Below are positions 16,053 to 25,277 of a stretch of 64,000 nt of DNA, piece by piece. The stretch lies in assembly GCF_900016645.1 (NCBI RefSeq), contig NZ_CDGJ01000058.1. One strand, 5' to 3'. The translations under genes were made by a program, and so were the position numbers. Source of the stretch: Acididesulfobacillus acetoxydans (GTDB lineage: Bacteria > Bacillota > Desulfitobacteriia > Desulfitobacteriales > Desulfitobacteriaceae). The notes under the pieces were generated by a model. The model worked only from the letters and a program-made list of their open reading frames with translations, was not told where the DNA came from and did no database searches. How positions within the stretch are numbered: position 1 is the stretch's first letter; every line of letters begins with the position of its first letter.

Positions 16053-16961
16053 CTAAAGGGCGAGTGCACGCGTCAGATCCAGGAGGTCGGCAGGCCAGGG
16101 AGCCCGCAGGGTGAGGATGCGGCCGTAGGCGGGGTGTCTGAAACTGTACGAGAAAGAATGGAGGGCTTGGCGTCCGATGAGAGCTGTATCTCCGCCGTAG
16201 AGGTCGTCCCCGAGCAGGGGATGGCCCATAGACTGGCAGTGGACGCGGATTTGGTGGGTGCGTCCAGTCTTCAAGTCGAATTCGAGCAGGGTGGCGGCGG
16301 GATAGCGGCGGAGCACCCGGAAGAAAGTGAGGGCCTTTTGACCTTGCGGATGTACTTGGCGCAGAATGAAGCTGCCCGGGACAAGTCTGAGGGGGCCGTC
16401 GATTTGACCGCTGTTCTCAGTGATTTGGCCGCTGATAAAGCCTATGTAGCGCTTTTGCACCCAGCCGTGCTCTAATTGCCAAGCCAGCTGCTGGTGGGCA
16501 AACCGGTTCTTAGCAATGAGGACCAGGCCGGAGGTATTACGATCAATGCGATGGATGGGGCGAAAAACATGCTCTTGGCCCTGGGACTGCCAATGCCAGG
16601 CGACGGCGTTGCCGAGAGTGCTGCGCGGATAACGGGGGGTCGGGTGGACAACCTGGCCCCAAGGTTTATTGACTGCCAGGAGGTAGTCATCCTCATAAAC
16701 GATGTGCAGCGGCAGGGGCTCCGCTTCGATATTGGCGACTTCTTCGGCTTGAAGGGCGAGGCTGAGGGTCTCACCGCTGTGGCCGCGCGTACTGAGGAAG
16801 GTGAAACGGCCGTCGACCCAGGCGCGCTCACCCTGTTTCAATCCTTGTAGAAGGTGCCGTGAAAAGTGCAGGCGGCGCTTCAAGATCTCTTCGTATTTTT
16901 TGCCTTCATCTTCGGGCTGGAGAGTGTATTTCCACTTATTGTGTGAAGTCTCATTTAGCAT
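16053..16961 (-). CDS. RluA-family pseudouridine synthase
   Basis: A 302-residue RNA pseudouridine synthase. The catalytic Asp is in the family signature HRIDRNTSGLVLIAK; LKTGRTHQIRVHCQSMGHPLLGDDLYGG is the second conserved block. A short S4-like N-terminal region is weak. The target uridine (23S rRNA or tRNA) cannot be assigned among RluA/RluC/RluD paralogues. The ATG follows GAGGTG. On the minus strand an extended -10 (TGGTATAAT, 17060-17068) lies about 100 bp upstream. The gene stands alone and converges with the DUF2087 gene. Confidence 0.92.
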   Translation of the reverse strand: MLNETSHNKWKYTLQPEDEGKKYEEILKRRLHFSRHLLQGLKQGERAWVDGRFTFLSTRGHSGETLSLALQAEEVANIEAEPLPLHIVYEDDYLLAVNKPWGQVVHPTPRYPRSTLGNAVAWHWQSQGQEHVFRPIHRIDRNTSGLVLIAKNRFAHQQLAWQLEHGWVQKRYIGFISGQITENSGQIDGPLRLVPGSFILRQVHPQGQKALTFFRVLRRYPAATLLEFDLKTGRTHQIRVHCQSMGHPLLGDDLYGGDTALIGRQALHSFSYSFRHPAYGRILTLRAPWPADLLDLTRALAL

Positions 16962-17250
16962 GGGTCACCTCGCAGGTGTCGTCCAGTGTCGCACTTTCCG
17001 GCAAGCTGCAGCCAGGATTCGAAACTTCTGGCTTCACCACACGACTCACCTCGGTAATTATTATACCACGCCGTGACTGGATTCATTGTGATCAGATCCA
17101 ATGTAACGAGACTCAATGTCTACAGATAAGCAAGAGCAGCCGTTGCTTCCCAAAAGCCCCGCCATCCGGCCCTTGTGGAGGGGTTCAATATCCCGGTGCC
17201 CATCTGAGCATGTGTTTTCACCCGATCCCAGTTTGCATATTGCCCCCGGC
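16962..17250. other. Divergent intergenic region between rluA-type and MBL genes
   Basis: No ORF is supported. It carries the extended -10 promoter for the minus-strand synthase (TGGTATAAT, 17060-17068) and leads to the promoter of the plus-strand hydrolase. I see no riboswitch. Confidence 0.4.
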
Positions 17251-17278
17251 TGGACAGGGCTCCCTCCGGTGCTATAAT
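17251..17278 (+). promoter_or_regulatory. Sigma-A promoter for the MBL-fold hydrolase
   Basis: TGGACA (17251-17256), a 16-nt spacer and a perfect TATAAT (17273-17278), about 105 bp upstream of the chosen ATG. Confidence 0.6.
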
Positions 17279-17382
17279 ATGTCCAGTGCCACAATATCCG
17301 GGTGGATACAGCCTTAGATAAAATGCGAGTGCCGGAGAAAGGAATACGGCAAATTGCAAGCACAGCCTTGGACGGAGGTAAC

Positions 17383-18279
17383 ATGGGCACTTTGGAGAAA
17401 ATTAACGGACATACTTATTATTGTCCGGGAGCGACCAACGTGGGCGTGGTCCGGTATAAGAACGGAATGGTTTTGCTCATAGACGCCGGCATCGACAGCG
17501 CGGCGGGCCGGGCGGTGGCCCAGGCTTTGGAAGCAGAACACTTGAAAGCCAAATATGTGCTCCTCACGCATGCTCACCCGGATCATTTCGGAGCGGTGAA
17601 ATTCCTCAAGGAGCAATACACAGGACTTGAACGCTACGCCAGTGCGGGGGAGGCTATCTATCTGACGAATAACCTTCTGGAAAGCAGAGCCCTCTTCGGC
17701 GCCAGTCCCTTGCGGGAGTTGGAAGGGCGTTTCCACAAAGGACCGGTTCTGGCTTTGGAGGGAACCGTACCGGAAGGAGAGGTGGAGTTTGGGGACAAAC
17801 GCTATCGCATTATTCCTTTGCCGGGGCACACATATGACCAAATCGGAGTGCTGACCGGGGACGGGGTGCTCTTTGCCGGAGACAGTCTGTTCAGCGAAGA
17901 GATCATGGCGAAATACGGCTTTCCTTTTCTCCTGGATGTCGAACAACAGTTGCAGACGCTTGAACGCTTAAGCGCGCAAGAGGTTAGTGCGGTGGTCTTG
18001 TCCCACGCTTCTCAGGTTTATTCGTCGATCCAAACGCTGTGTGCCCAGAACAAGGCTCGCATCGACGAGTACTTGATGAAGATCCAGAAGTGGTGTGATC
18101 AGCCCTTGACCCGGGAGGAGGTCACCGAGCAGATCATTGTTTCGGCGGCGCTGGATCCGGATATTGCCCAATACCAGATGACATTCGCGACCGCGGGGGC
18201 CTTCCTGTCTTACCTGGCCAAGGCGAAAGCCTTGGAGAAGAGTGTGATCAGCGGGAAATGCTACTATTATCGTACATAA
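17383..18279 (+). CDS. MBL-fold metallo-hydrolase
   Basis: A 298-residue metallo-beta-lactamase-fold protein. Metal ligands: THAHPDHFG (HxHxDH), His in IIPLPGHTYDQIGV, Asp in VLFAGDSLF, and a late His in VVLSHASQ. The C-terminal ~80 residues form an extra helical region (LTREEVTEQIIV, AFLSYLAKAKAL) seen in the GloB-like/YcbL-type subgroup, but the substrate is not known. ATG 17383 follows GGAGG; the in-frame ATG at 17302 is too close to the promoter and lacks a site. Transcribed alone. Confidence 0.88.
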   Translation: MGTLEKINGHTYYCPGATNVGVVRYKNGMVLLIDAGIDSAAGRAVAQALEAEHLKAKYVLLTHAHPDHFGAVKFLKEQYTGLERYASAGEAIYLTNNLLESRALFGASPLRELEGRFHKGPVLALEGTVPEGEVEFGDKRYRIIPLPGHTYDQIGVLTGDGVLFAGDSLFSEEIMAKYGFPFLLDVEQQLQTLERLSAQEVSAVVLSHASQVYSSIQTLCAQNKARIDEYLMKIQKWCDQPLTREEVTEQIIVSAALDPDIAQYQMTFATAGAFLSYLAKAKALEKSVISGKCYYYRT

Positions 18280-18497
18280 AGTTAAGCGGAAAGAGGAAAA
18301 TTACGTTTCATGAAGAATATCTTGAAGTACCCTTGAGAGGGTTCCGGCCTGAGGAACTTGGAGACCTGGTTTTAGCGGAGGGCCTTGGAGGGAAGGTTCA
18401 GCCGGAGGCACTTGGCGGTAAGGTTCCAGTATGAGGATGGCCGGGGAACCGGTCGCAGGGAGTTCGGTCGTTAAATTAGGAAGGAAGGTGCTCTTAC

Positions 18498-19616
18498 ATG
18501 AAAGACCCACGTGTGGAAAAACTGGCGGATACCCTGATCAATTATGCGGTCAGGCTACAGCCCGGGGACAAGATTTTGATTGAAGTCATCGGCTTGGAGC
18601 TCCCCTTGGCTCAAGCCTTGATACGCTCGGCCTACCAGGCGGGAGGGGTTCCTTTTCTCTCCATCAGTGATCATACTCTAACACGCGAAATATTAAAAGG
18701 ATTGACAGTGGAGCAGGCCCAAGCGATGACCCGTTGGGATTTGGCCCGGATGAAAGAGATGCAGGCTTATATCGGGGTGCGCTCGGGAGAAAATGTCAAT
18801 GAATGGGCGGATGTTCCCAGTGAAAAGCTGAAAATTTACCAATCCTATTATTCCAAACCGGTTCATCTAGATCAAAGAGTGCCGCGGACTCACTGGTGCG
18901 TTCTGCGTTACCCCAATGCCTCCATGGCACAGCTCTCGAATATGAGTATTGAAGGGTTCGAGAATTTTTACTTTGATGTTTGCAACCTGGACTACAGCTT
19001 GATGTCCAAGGCCATGGATCCGTTGAAGGAGCTGATGGAACGTACGGACCGGGTGCGCCTCGTCGGGCCGGGGACGGATCTTTCCTTTTCCATTAAAGGC
19101 TTGCCGGCGATAAAATGTGACGGGCATTTGAATATTCCGGACGGCGAGATTTTCTCGGCGCCGGTGAAAGAGTCTGTCAATGGCGTCATCTCGTACAACA
19201 CGCCGGCCGTTTTCCAAGGGTTCACCTATGAAAACATCGTCCTCCACTTTGAAAAGGGCAAGATCATGCGGGCGACGGCTAATGACACTGAGCGAGTGGA
19301 AGCGGTGTTTAATACGGATGAAGGCGCCCGTTATGTGGGAGAATTCGCGCTGGGGGTCAATCCCTATATCCAGACGCCTATGAAAGATACGCTATTTGAT
19401 GAAAAAATCGACGGGAGCTTTCATTTCACGCCGGGGTCCTGTTATGATGATTGTGACAACGGCAATAAATCCGCCATTCACTGGGACCTCGTTTGTATCC
19501 AGCGCCCCGAGTACGGCGGGGGCGAGATTTACTTCGACGATGTTCTGGTGCGCAAGGACGGGCGCTTTGTGCTGAAAGAGCTGGAGGGACTTAACCCGGA
19601 GAATCTCAAATCATAA
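18498..19616 (+). CDS. Aminopeptidase, M29 (thermophilic metalloprotease) family
   Basis: A 372-residue cytosolic M29 aminopeptidase that removes N-terminal residues from peptides using two metals. Family features: GDKILIEVIGLELPLAQAL, VPRTHWCVLRYPN, VRLVGPGTDLSFSI, the glutamate-rich FNTDEGARYVGEFALGVNP, and the His/Asp blocks near the end (SAIHWDLV, GGEIYFDD). Length is normal (about 370). The ATG follows AAGGAAGGTG. The 200 bp upstream contain degenerate GGAACTTGGAG-like repeats but no clear promoter. Confidence 0.92.
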   Translation: MKDPRVEKLADTLINYAVRLQPGDKILIEVIGLELPLAQALIRSAYQAGGVPFLSISDHTLTREILKGLTVEQAQAMTRWDLARMKEMQAYIGVRSGENVNEWADVPSEKLKIYQSYYSKPVHLDQRVPRTHWCVLRYPNASMAQLSNMSIEGFENFYFDVCNLDYSLMSKAMDPLKELMERTDRVRLVGPGTDLSFSIKGLPAIKCDGHLNIPDGEIFSAPVKESVNGVISYNTPAVFQGFTYENIVLHFEKGKIMRATANDTERVEAVFNTDEGARYVGEFALGVNPYIQTPMKDTLFDEKIDGSFHFTPGSCYDDCDNGNKSAIHWDLVCIQRPEYGGGEIYFDDVLVRKDGRFVLKELEGLNPENLKS

Positions 19617-19749
19617 TCCGTAGCCGATATTTTGGTTTTGCCCAGCTTTTTTTGAGGATGAGGACATCTTTTGCGTTTCGGTTATAATGGTTATAATAAG
19701 GTTTACTCGCCGAGAAAGGTTTGGTTCGCGGAGAGGGGTGGAGAACAAG

Positions 19750-20688
19750 TTGAGAATTTTAAGTACGCTGCCGATCAAAGAGGAGCGGCGAGCAGAAGTC
19801 CGGAACATTGTCAAAGATGCCGAATATATCTATGTCCAAGAGCTGAATGCAGTGGATGAAAAGGCGGAGATTCTTGTGACCTTCGGACCGGAAGTTACGG
19901 CGGAGAATCTCACCCGCTTGCCCCGGTTGCGTTGGATTCAGGCCATGTCGGCCGGAGTGGATAATTATCCGCTGCCGGCGCTGGCGGAACGGGGAATTAC
20001 CCTGACCAACGCCCGGGGGGCGCATCAGATTCAAATGACGGAGCACATCATGTGGAGCATGCTCACGCTTTTTCGCCGGGCTCAGGTTTACATGCGGCAG
20101 CAGGAAAAAAAGGTTTGGGACTCTGCCCTGAAGCTGGAGGAACTCTATGCCAAGACCGTCTGTATTGTCGGGGCGGGGCGCATCGGCGCAGCGGTCGCCG
20201 AGAAGTGCCGGGTTTTCGGCATGACGGTTTTGGGTATTTCCCACAGCGGTGTCAGTCATCCGGCCTATGACCGAGTGGGGAATTTGGCGGCTTTGGGGGA
20301 TTTTTTGGCTATGAGCGATGTGGTGGTTGTTCTCCTGCCTCTCACTCCGGCCACGGCGGGTTTCTTCAATGCTCAACGGTTTAAGGCCATGAAAAAGGGT
20401 GCTTATTTTATTAATGTGGCTCGGGGACCGGTCGTGGACGAACCGGCCCTCTTGGCCGCTCTGCGGGAGGGCCGGGTAGGGGCCGCCGCTCTCGATGTGT
20501 TCAGGCAGGAGCCTTTGCCGGCCGAGAGCCCGTTCTGGACTATGGCCAACGTGGTAGTGACGCCCCACATCGGCGGGCGCTCACCCCATTACAATCAGAG
20601 AACTTTTGCGATCTTTCTCAAGAATCTGAGCGTCTATCCCGACTTCGGGCGAATGATAAACCGGATCGATTTGAGCAAAGGTTACTGA
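19750..20688 (+). CDS. D-2-hydroxyacid dehydrogenase family protein
   Basis: A 312-residue NAD(P)-dependent dehydrogenase. The Rossmann motif is VCIVGAGRIGAAVAEKC, followed by FINVARGPVVDEPALLAAL and VVVTPHIGGRSPHYNQR with the catalytic His. The active-site Arg and Glu are in QAMSAGVD / LDVFRQEPLP. The substrate is uncertain (glyoxylate/hydroxypyruvate reductase-like). TTG 19750 is chosen because GGTGGAG precedes it; GTG 19738 is possible. A promoter with two overlapping TATAAT boxes lies near 19684-19701. It begins a same-strand run of five closely spaced genes up to queG. Confidence 0.88.
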   Translation: MRILSTLPIKEERRAEVRNIVKDAEYIYVQELNAVDEKAEILVTFGPEVTAENLTRLPRLRWIQAMSAGVDNYPLPALAERGITLTNARGAHQIQMTEHIMWSMLTLFRRAQVYMRQQEKKVWDSALKLEELYAKTVCIVGAGRIGAAVAEKCRVFGMTVLGISHSGVSHPAYDRVGNLAALGDFLAMSDVVVVLLPLTPATAGFFNAQRFKAMKKGAYFINVARGPVVDEPALLAALREGRVGAAALDVFRQEPLPAESPFWTMANVVVTPHIGGRSPHYNQRTFAIFLKNLSVYPDFGRMINRIDLSKGY

Positions 20689-20707
20689 CTCCGGGAGGAG
20701 GAATGGC

Positions 20708-21145
20708 GTGGCTTCGAAGTGGATTGCCATACTCTTGGCAGGATTTTTATGGGGCGTGGGAGCGGATATTGATTTCACGCTGGCCTTCGGCCTGGGGGGG
20801 ACGGCTGTATTTCTGCTGACGGCTCTGGTTACGGTCAGCCTGTTTTGGTACAAGGCTTTCCGGAAAAAGTTGAGTTCCCTTCAGCTTTGGATTGGGATTC
20901 TGCACGGGTTAATGGCGGAAGCGCTTCTCTTTGTCATGGCCGGGTTGATCTTTGGTTTGACCTCGCCGGAACTTCCCGGGCCGGGCTTGGGCTTTCCCCA
21001 TCTGCTCGTTTACCTGGGATCAGCCATTGTCGCCGCCTTTTTCCTCCTGGCGTTCTTCCTCATAGTTCGTTTCCTGAAGGCGCGGGTGGCCAAGCGGCAG
21101 GGCCGGCCGCTGTCTCAGCGTTCCCGCAAGGACAGGAAAAAGTGA
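20708..21145 (+). CDS. Small integral membrane protein of unknown function
   Basis: A 145-residue protein with about four hydrophobic helices (residues ~5-22, 27-46, 58-82 and 95-122) and a strongly basic tail (RVAKRQGRPLSQRSRKDRKK). I do not recognise the family. GTG 20708 follows GGGAGGAGG; a nearer ATG at 20703 is out of frame. It lies 19 bp after the dehydrogenase and 4 bp before the lipid kinase, so it is co-transcribed with both, which hints at a membrane or lipid role. Confidence 0.7.
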   Translation: MASKWIAILLAGFLWGVGADIDFTLAFGLGGTAVFLLTALVTVSLFWYKAFRKKLSSLQLWIGILHGLMAEALLFVMAGLIFGLTSPELPGPGLGFPHLLVYLGSAIVAAFFLLAFFLIVRFLKARVAKRQGRPLSQRSRKDRKK

Positions 21146-21149
21146 GCTC

Positions 21150-22061
21150 ATGGAAGGTGAGAGTCTCATAGTGAAGGGTCTGAACAGGAAGCGGCTTTGC
21201 CTGGTCTATAATCCCTATGCGGGCCGTCGAAAATTCAATTACCAATTTGATACTGTCATCCGGATTTTCCAGGATAGCGGCTACGAGGTTTTGATTCACA
21301 GGACCGGTTCTCCTCAGGACCTGGAGGCCGTCGCCGCGGAATGTTCCGAGGTGGACACGCTGGTGATTGCCGGCGGGGACGGCTCTATCCACCGAGCGGT
21401 CAATGGCTTGATGAAGCTGCCTCCCGGGAAGCGGCCGCGGCTCGGGATCCTGCCGGTGGGTACGGCCAACGATTTGGCTTATTCCCTGAATTTACCCAAG
21501 AAGATCCCCGAGGCCTGTCAGGTGATTGCCAAAGGGCGAATTCTGGAAATGGATGTCGGAGTGATCAATGACCGCTATTTTGTCAATGTGGCAAGTGCCG
21601 GCTTGCTGACCGATGTTTCCCCAACCGTCGACATCCGGGTCAAAAATGCCCTGGGGCAGCTCGCCTACTATTTGAGAGGGTTGGAAACCCTGCCCTCTTT
21701 CCGGCCGTTTCGCATTGAATTTACCCACCGGGGGCAACATTATGAGGAAGAAGTTCTTTTAATGCTGGCTTTAAACGGCATGTCCGTGGGCGGTCTGCGC
21801 AAGCTTGTGCCCGGGGCGTCTTTGACCGATGGCTTCTTGGACCTGGTCATCATTCGCCAGAGCGGCTGGCCGGAAACGCTCCGGCTTTTTCTGGGGCTGC
21901 TCACGGGAGAGAGGATGGCCAGCGAGCGTTTAATCCTCTTCCAAACAGCGGAGGTGCGGTTGGCGACCGACCGGCCGGTCTATTCCGATCTTGACGGGGA
22001 ATGGGGCCCGAAGAGTCCCTGGGTGATTCGGAGCGGGCCGAAAATTGACGTTCTCCATTGA
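21150..22061 (+). CDS. YegS/DgkB-family lipid kinase
   Basis: A 303-residue diacylglycerol kinase-like enzyme: NPYAGRR near the start, nucleotide motif VIAGGDGSIHRAVNGL, and ILPVGTANDLAYSL. Members phosphorylate diacylglycerol, undecaprenol or related lipids; the acceptor cannot be told. A second domain (about residues 140-290) carries the lipid-binding beta-sandwich. It is embedded in the dehydrogenase-membrane protein-cca run. Confidence 0.9.
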   Translation: MEGESLIVKGLNRKRLCLVYNPYAGRRKFNYQFDTVIRIFQDSGYEVLIHRTGSPQDLEAVAAECSEVDTLVIAGGDGSIHRAVNGLMKLPPGKRPRLGILPVGTANDLAYSLNLPKKIPEACQVIAKGRILEMDVGVINDRYFVNVASAGLLTDVSPTVDIRVKNALGQLAYYLRGLETLPSFRPFRIEFTHRGQHYEEEVLLMLALNGMSVGGLRKLVPGASLTDGFLDLVIIRQSGWPETLRLFLGLLTGERMASERLILFQTAEVRLATDRPVYSDLDGEWGPKSPWVIRSGPKIDVLH

Positions 22062-22117
22062 GGTGGAGGAAGCCGGCGGGCAGAGGAGAGCAAATCTTCG
22101 GGCATGGAGGAATGGCC

Positions 22118-23692
22118 GTGTTCGGCACCCCTTTTCAGCAGACAGTCTTACAGCGTTTAGATGAACTGACTCCGGTACATATCGTGGGCGGCGCCGTGCG
22201 TGACGATTGCCTCGGCCACCCCAGCAAAGACCTCGACGCAGTCATTGCCCTTCCGGTCGCAGCCGTAGAAGAACGGTTGCGGGAGTGGGGTTATTTTCCC
22301 CACCGTTTGGGGCAGAGAAAACCGACGGTGACCCTGTTTGACGGTCAGGAGCGGCTGGATATCGGAGAGGCGGCCGGGGACCTGGAAGAGGATGCCTTGC
22401 AGCGTGACTTTACCCTAAATGCTCTCTATGTCAGGGTGGGAACATGGGAACTTGTCGATCCGTTAGAGGGTTTGTCCGACCTGCGCTTAGGGTTGCTGCG
22501 CGCGTGCGGGAGAGCCGAAGACCGGTTTGGGGAAGATCCCATCCGGGTTCTGCGCTTGGTTCGCCTGGCGGTGCAGTACGGTTTCCGGGTTGAGCCCGGG
22601 ACTTGGCGTGCCGCCGTAAGGGCTTTGCCCCAATTGGGCGAAACGGCACCCGAGCGGGTTACGGCGGAATTGGCCCGCATTCTCGTTCTGGACAAGGTGA
22701 CGGAGGGTTTGCTCATGCTCGCCGATCTCGGTTATTGGCAGGCCTATCTGCCGGAATTGGCCCGTCTGCAGGGGCTGGAGCAGAATCGTTACCACACTAA
22801 GGATGCCTGGGAGCACACGCTCGAGGTGGTGAAGAATACCCCTCCTCGGCTCTTGTTACGCTTGGCCGCCCTGTGGCATGATTTGGGAAAATGGGATACG
22901 GCCAGCCGGGAATGCCGAGTCGGGGGCAAGGTCGAACGAGTCGCCGGCGAGTGGAGGATAGAAGGATTTAAACTTCTGGGCACAGGAGGGGAGCGTTGGC
23001 AGGGAAAAGCCGCGGAAGTGCGCGGGGCGCGCTTGGACCATCACCCCGAGTGCATTCAGGTCAAACGGATGGGACCGCCAAGCGGCTTTTCCGGTTTTGC
23101 CTGGGTGCCGGACGGCAAGAGGCATTTCCTCGGACATGAGCGGGAAAGCGCCAGGATCGTGAAGACCCTTTTGCCCCGTTACGTTTGGTCCATGTTTCTC
23201 AATGAGCCCCGTCGGGGCGGAGAACGGGAGCTTCTCTTTCTCGTCGAAAATCATATGGCCGGAACCCTGGCTTTTTTGGCTGAATTACGCGGGGAAAAAA
23301 GCCCGGGGAGCCTGCGGGATAAAGCCAAAAGATTTGCTTGGCGTTATGGTTGGAATGGGCGCAGATTTGATCCGGAGCGCCTGGAAAACCTGCTCGCCCT
23401 CTGGCGGGCGGATTTTTTCGGCGGCAAAGCAAGGGTGCCGGAAGACAGCGCACGGTTGGAACGGATCTGTGAGGAGATCCGGAGAGCAAGCGAGGACCTC
23501 GCAGACCGCCTGGCCCGACTGGACTGGGAGCCGTTCCTGGCGTTTGCCCGCCATTATGGTTTGGCTGGGGAGGAAATAGGCCGTTTCCGGGAATTCATCC
23601 GCTCTGAGGTTGCGCTCGCTGAAGGGTTTCCCCTCGAAGATGAGGCTTGGCTGGTCAAAGAGTGGAGGAAATTCAGAGGCCGCCACAGATGA
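22118..23692 (+). CDS. cca: CCA tRNA nucleotidyltransferase / poly(A) polymerase family with HD domain
   Basis: A 524-residue protein. The nucleotidyltransferase head is clear: VHIVGGAVRDD (GG motif), KDLDAV (DxD), RDFTLNALYV, and RAEDRFGEDPIRVLRLVRLA. An HD-type domain (LAALWHDLGKWDT) follows at about residues 240-320, and a long C-terminal extension ends near 524. It would add or repair the 3' CCA of tRNAs. GTG 22118 is 7 nt from GGAGG; the in-frame ATG at 22112 is too close. The HD part shows only some canonical residues. Confidence 0.9.
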   Translation: MFGTPFQQTVLQRLDELTPVHIVGGAVRDDCLGHPSKDLDAVIALPVAAVEERLREWGYFPHRLGQRKPTVTLFDGQERLDIGEAAGDLEEDALQRDFTLNALYVRVGTWELVDPLEGLSDLRLGLLRACGRAEDRFGEDPIRVLRLVRLAVQYGFRVEPGTWRAAVRALPQLGETAPERVTAELARILVLDKVTEGLLMLADLGYWQAYLPELARLQGLEQNRYHTKDAWEHTLEVVKNTPPRLLLRLAALWHDLGKWDTASRECRVGGKVERVAGEWRIEGFKLLGTGGERWQGKAAEVRGARLDHHPECIQVKRMGPPSGFSGFAWVPDGKRHFLGHERESARIVKTLLPRYVWSMFLNEPRRGGERELLFLVENHMAGTLAFLAELRGEKSPGSLRDKAKRFAWRYGWNGRRFDPERLENLLALWRADFFGGKARVPEDSARLERICEEIRRASEDLADRLARLDWEPFLAFARHYGLAGEEIGRFREFIRSEVALAEGFPLEDEAWLVKEWRKFRGRHR

Positions 23693-23771
23693 ATGGGGGC
23701 AGGAGGGCGAAGCTGATGGGTGTCTGCGGGGAAGACGGACCCGATGGGTGCCGGCGAGGGAGGTAGGTCAG

Positions 23772-25124
23772 ATGGGTGTCCGCGAGGACGACGGACCGGA
23801 CTGGAAAGAGTGTATGGCCGAGCGGGCGCGGGAGCTGGGATTTGTCCGGGTAGGCTTTGCCAAGGCAGAGCGGCGGGCGGACCTGGAGGGGGTCCTGTTG
23901 CGCAGGGAACGGCTGGGACTCGTCACGCCTTTCGTCCGGGCGTCCCTGCGGCAGCGCACGGACCCGCGGGAGGTTTGGCCGGAGTGCCGGACAGTCATGG
24001 TGTTGGCTTATCCTTTCCCATTGTCCTTGCCCCCGTTACAGGGGGAAGGGGTGATCGCCCGTTCGGCTGTCGGTGAGGACTACCACGCTGTCCTAAGAAA
24101 GAAATTGGCCGCTTTGGAACAATTGCTGCGGGCCGCCGGCTGGCCCGGCCGGGAAATCCGGCAACAGGTGGATACCGGGCCTTTGGTGGAGAGATTTTGG
24201 GCTGTGCAGGCGGGAGTCGGTTGGATCGGGCGCAATCAGCAGTTGATTGTCCCGGGGGTTGGTTCTTTTCTGGCTTTGGCACTCCTCCTTCTGGATCGTG
24301 AACTGGCACCGAATACGCCCGTGCCTGCTGGATGCGGGGAGTGCGGTTTGTGCCTGGAAGCTTGCCCCGCCCAAATTCTGGGGCAGCCAGATTTCCGCGC
24401 AGACCGCTGCCTGTCTTACTTGACCCAGACCAAGGAGGTTCTCTCCGGCCGAGAGGCTTCTCTGCTGGGAAACAGGATTTTTGGCTGTGACACTTGCCAA
24501 GAGGTCTGCCCGCACAACAGGCTGCGTTTGCGGCAGGAGGCAAGCTTGTACGAAGAGATCCAAACGGAGCGAAGGCGGGCGGCAGGGGCTCAGGCAGGGG
24601 ATGCCGCTCAGGGAGACCCCGCTGAGGACGTCGGCTCCCTAAAGGAGGCTGCGCGGGCTGTCGGGATCCGGCGCTGCGCCGTAGAGGGTCGCGGCATGCA
24701 ACCGGAGCCGGTACCGGACCTCGGCGCTCACCGGGAGCCAACCCGGGATGCCGGCGCCGCCGGAGATGTTGCGCGCAATGTGAGCATCAAACCGGATTCC
24801 GTGGGGGGTGTCGGCGCTCAAGAGAATGCGGCGCGGGATGCCGGCCTTCGGCCGAACCCGGTTGCGGCTGCTCTCTTGTTCCGAGGCGTTGATCTCTTCC
24901 AAACCCTTCTCCTGACAAAGCCCGCTTTCCGGGAGAAGTTTGGCTGGACGGCCGCGGGCTGGCGCGGTAAAGGGATATTGCAGAGAAATGCTTTCTTGGC
25001 TTTAAAAAATGCCCAAGACAAACGTCTTCGGCATTGGCTGGCGGAGCGGAAGCAGGGCGGGGCCGTCCCGCCGCTGATCGAAGCCTATGGCGCCTCTGAG
25101 TTCGCAGCCGGGGACAACGACTGA
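23772..25124 (+). CDS. queG: Epoxyqueuosine reductase QueG with a repetitive insert
   Basis: About 450 residues. QueG reduces epoxyqueuosine in tRNA to queuosine using cobalamin and two [4Fe-4S] clusters. Cluster motifs CGECGLCLEACPA and CDTCQEVCPHN are present, as are VDTGPLVER and GWIGRNQQLIVPGVGSF. The usual length is 370-390. The excess is an Ala/Gly/Asp/Glu-rich segment (nt ~24570-24870) with reiterated VGxxGAxxEPxRDAG-like units, inserted between the ferredoxin part and the C-terminal HEAT-like part (FRGVDLFQTLLLTKPAFREKFG). ATG 23772 follows GGGAGGT; upstream copies of the GATGGGTGYC start region form a small tandem repeat (23710-23790). Confidence 0.88.
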   Translation: MGVREDDGPDWKECMAERARELGFVRVGFAKAERRADLEGVLLRRERLGLVTPFVRASLRQRTDPREVWPECRTVMVLAYPFPLSLPPLQGEGVIARSAVGEDYHAVLRKKLAALEQLLRAAGWPGREIRQQVDTGPLVERFWAVQAGVGWIGRNQQLIVPGVGSFLALALLLLDRELAPNTPVPAGCGECGLCLEACPAQILGQPDFRADRCLSYLTQTKEVLSGREASLLGNRIFGCDTCQEVCPHNRLRLRQEASLYEEIQTERRRAAGAQAGDAAQGDPAEDVGSLKEAARAVGIRRCAVEGRGMQPEPVPDLGAHREPTRDAGAAGDVARNVSIKPDSVGGVGAQENAARDAGLRPNPVAAALLFRGVDLFQTLLLTKPAFREKFGWTAAGWRGKGILQRNAFLALKNAQDKRLRHWLAERKQGGAVPPLIEAYGASEFAAGDND

Positions 25125-25277
25125 CGGGGAAGTCCTGCTCAAAGCATCTCGGCGCCGGCTGGTGCGGATCAATGTGCTGCTGCTTACGTTGACGAAAGAG
25201 GAAATTTGAAGAACCCAAGCCGAAAGAGTATGGCACAGGGACAGGCAGCCCGAAGAAAAGGAACTGTGCGGGTGCCG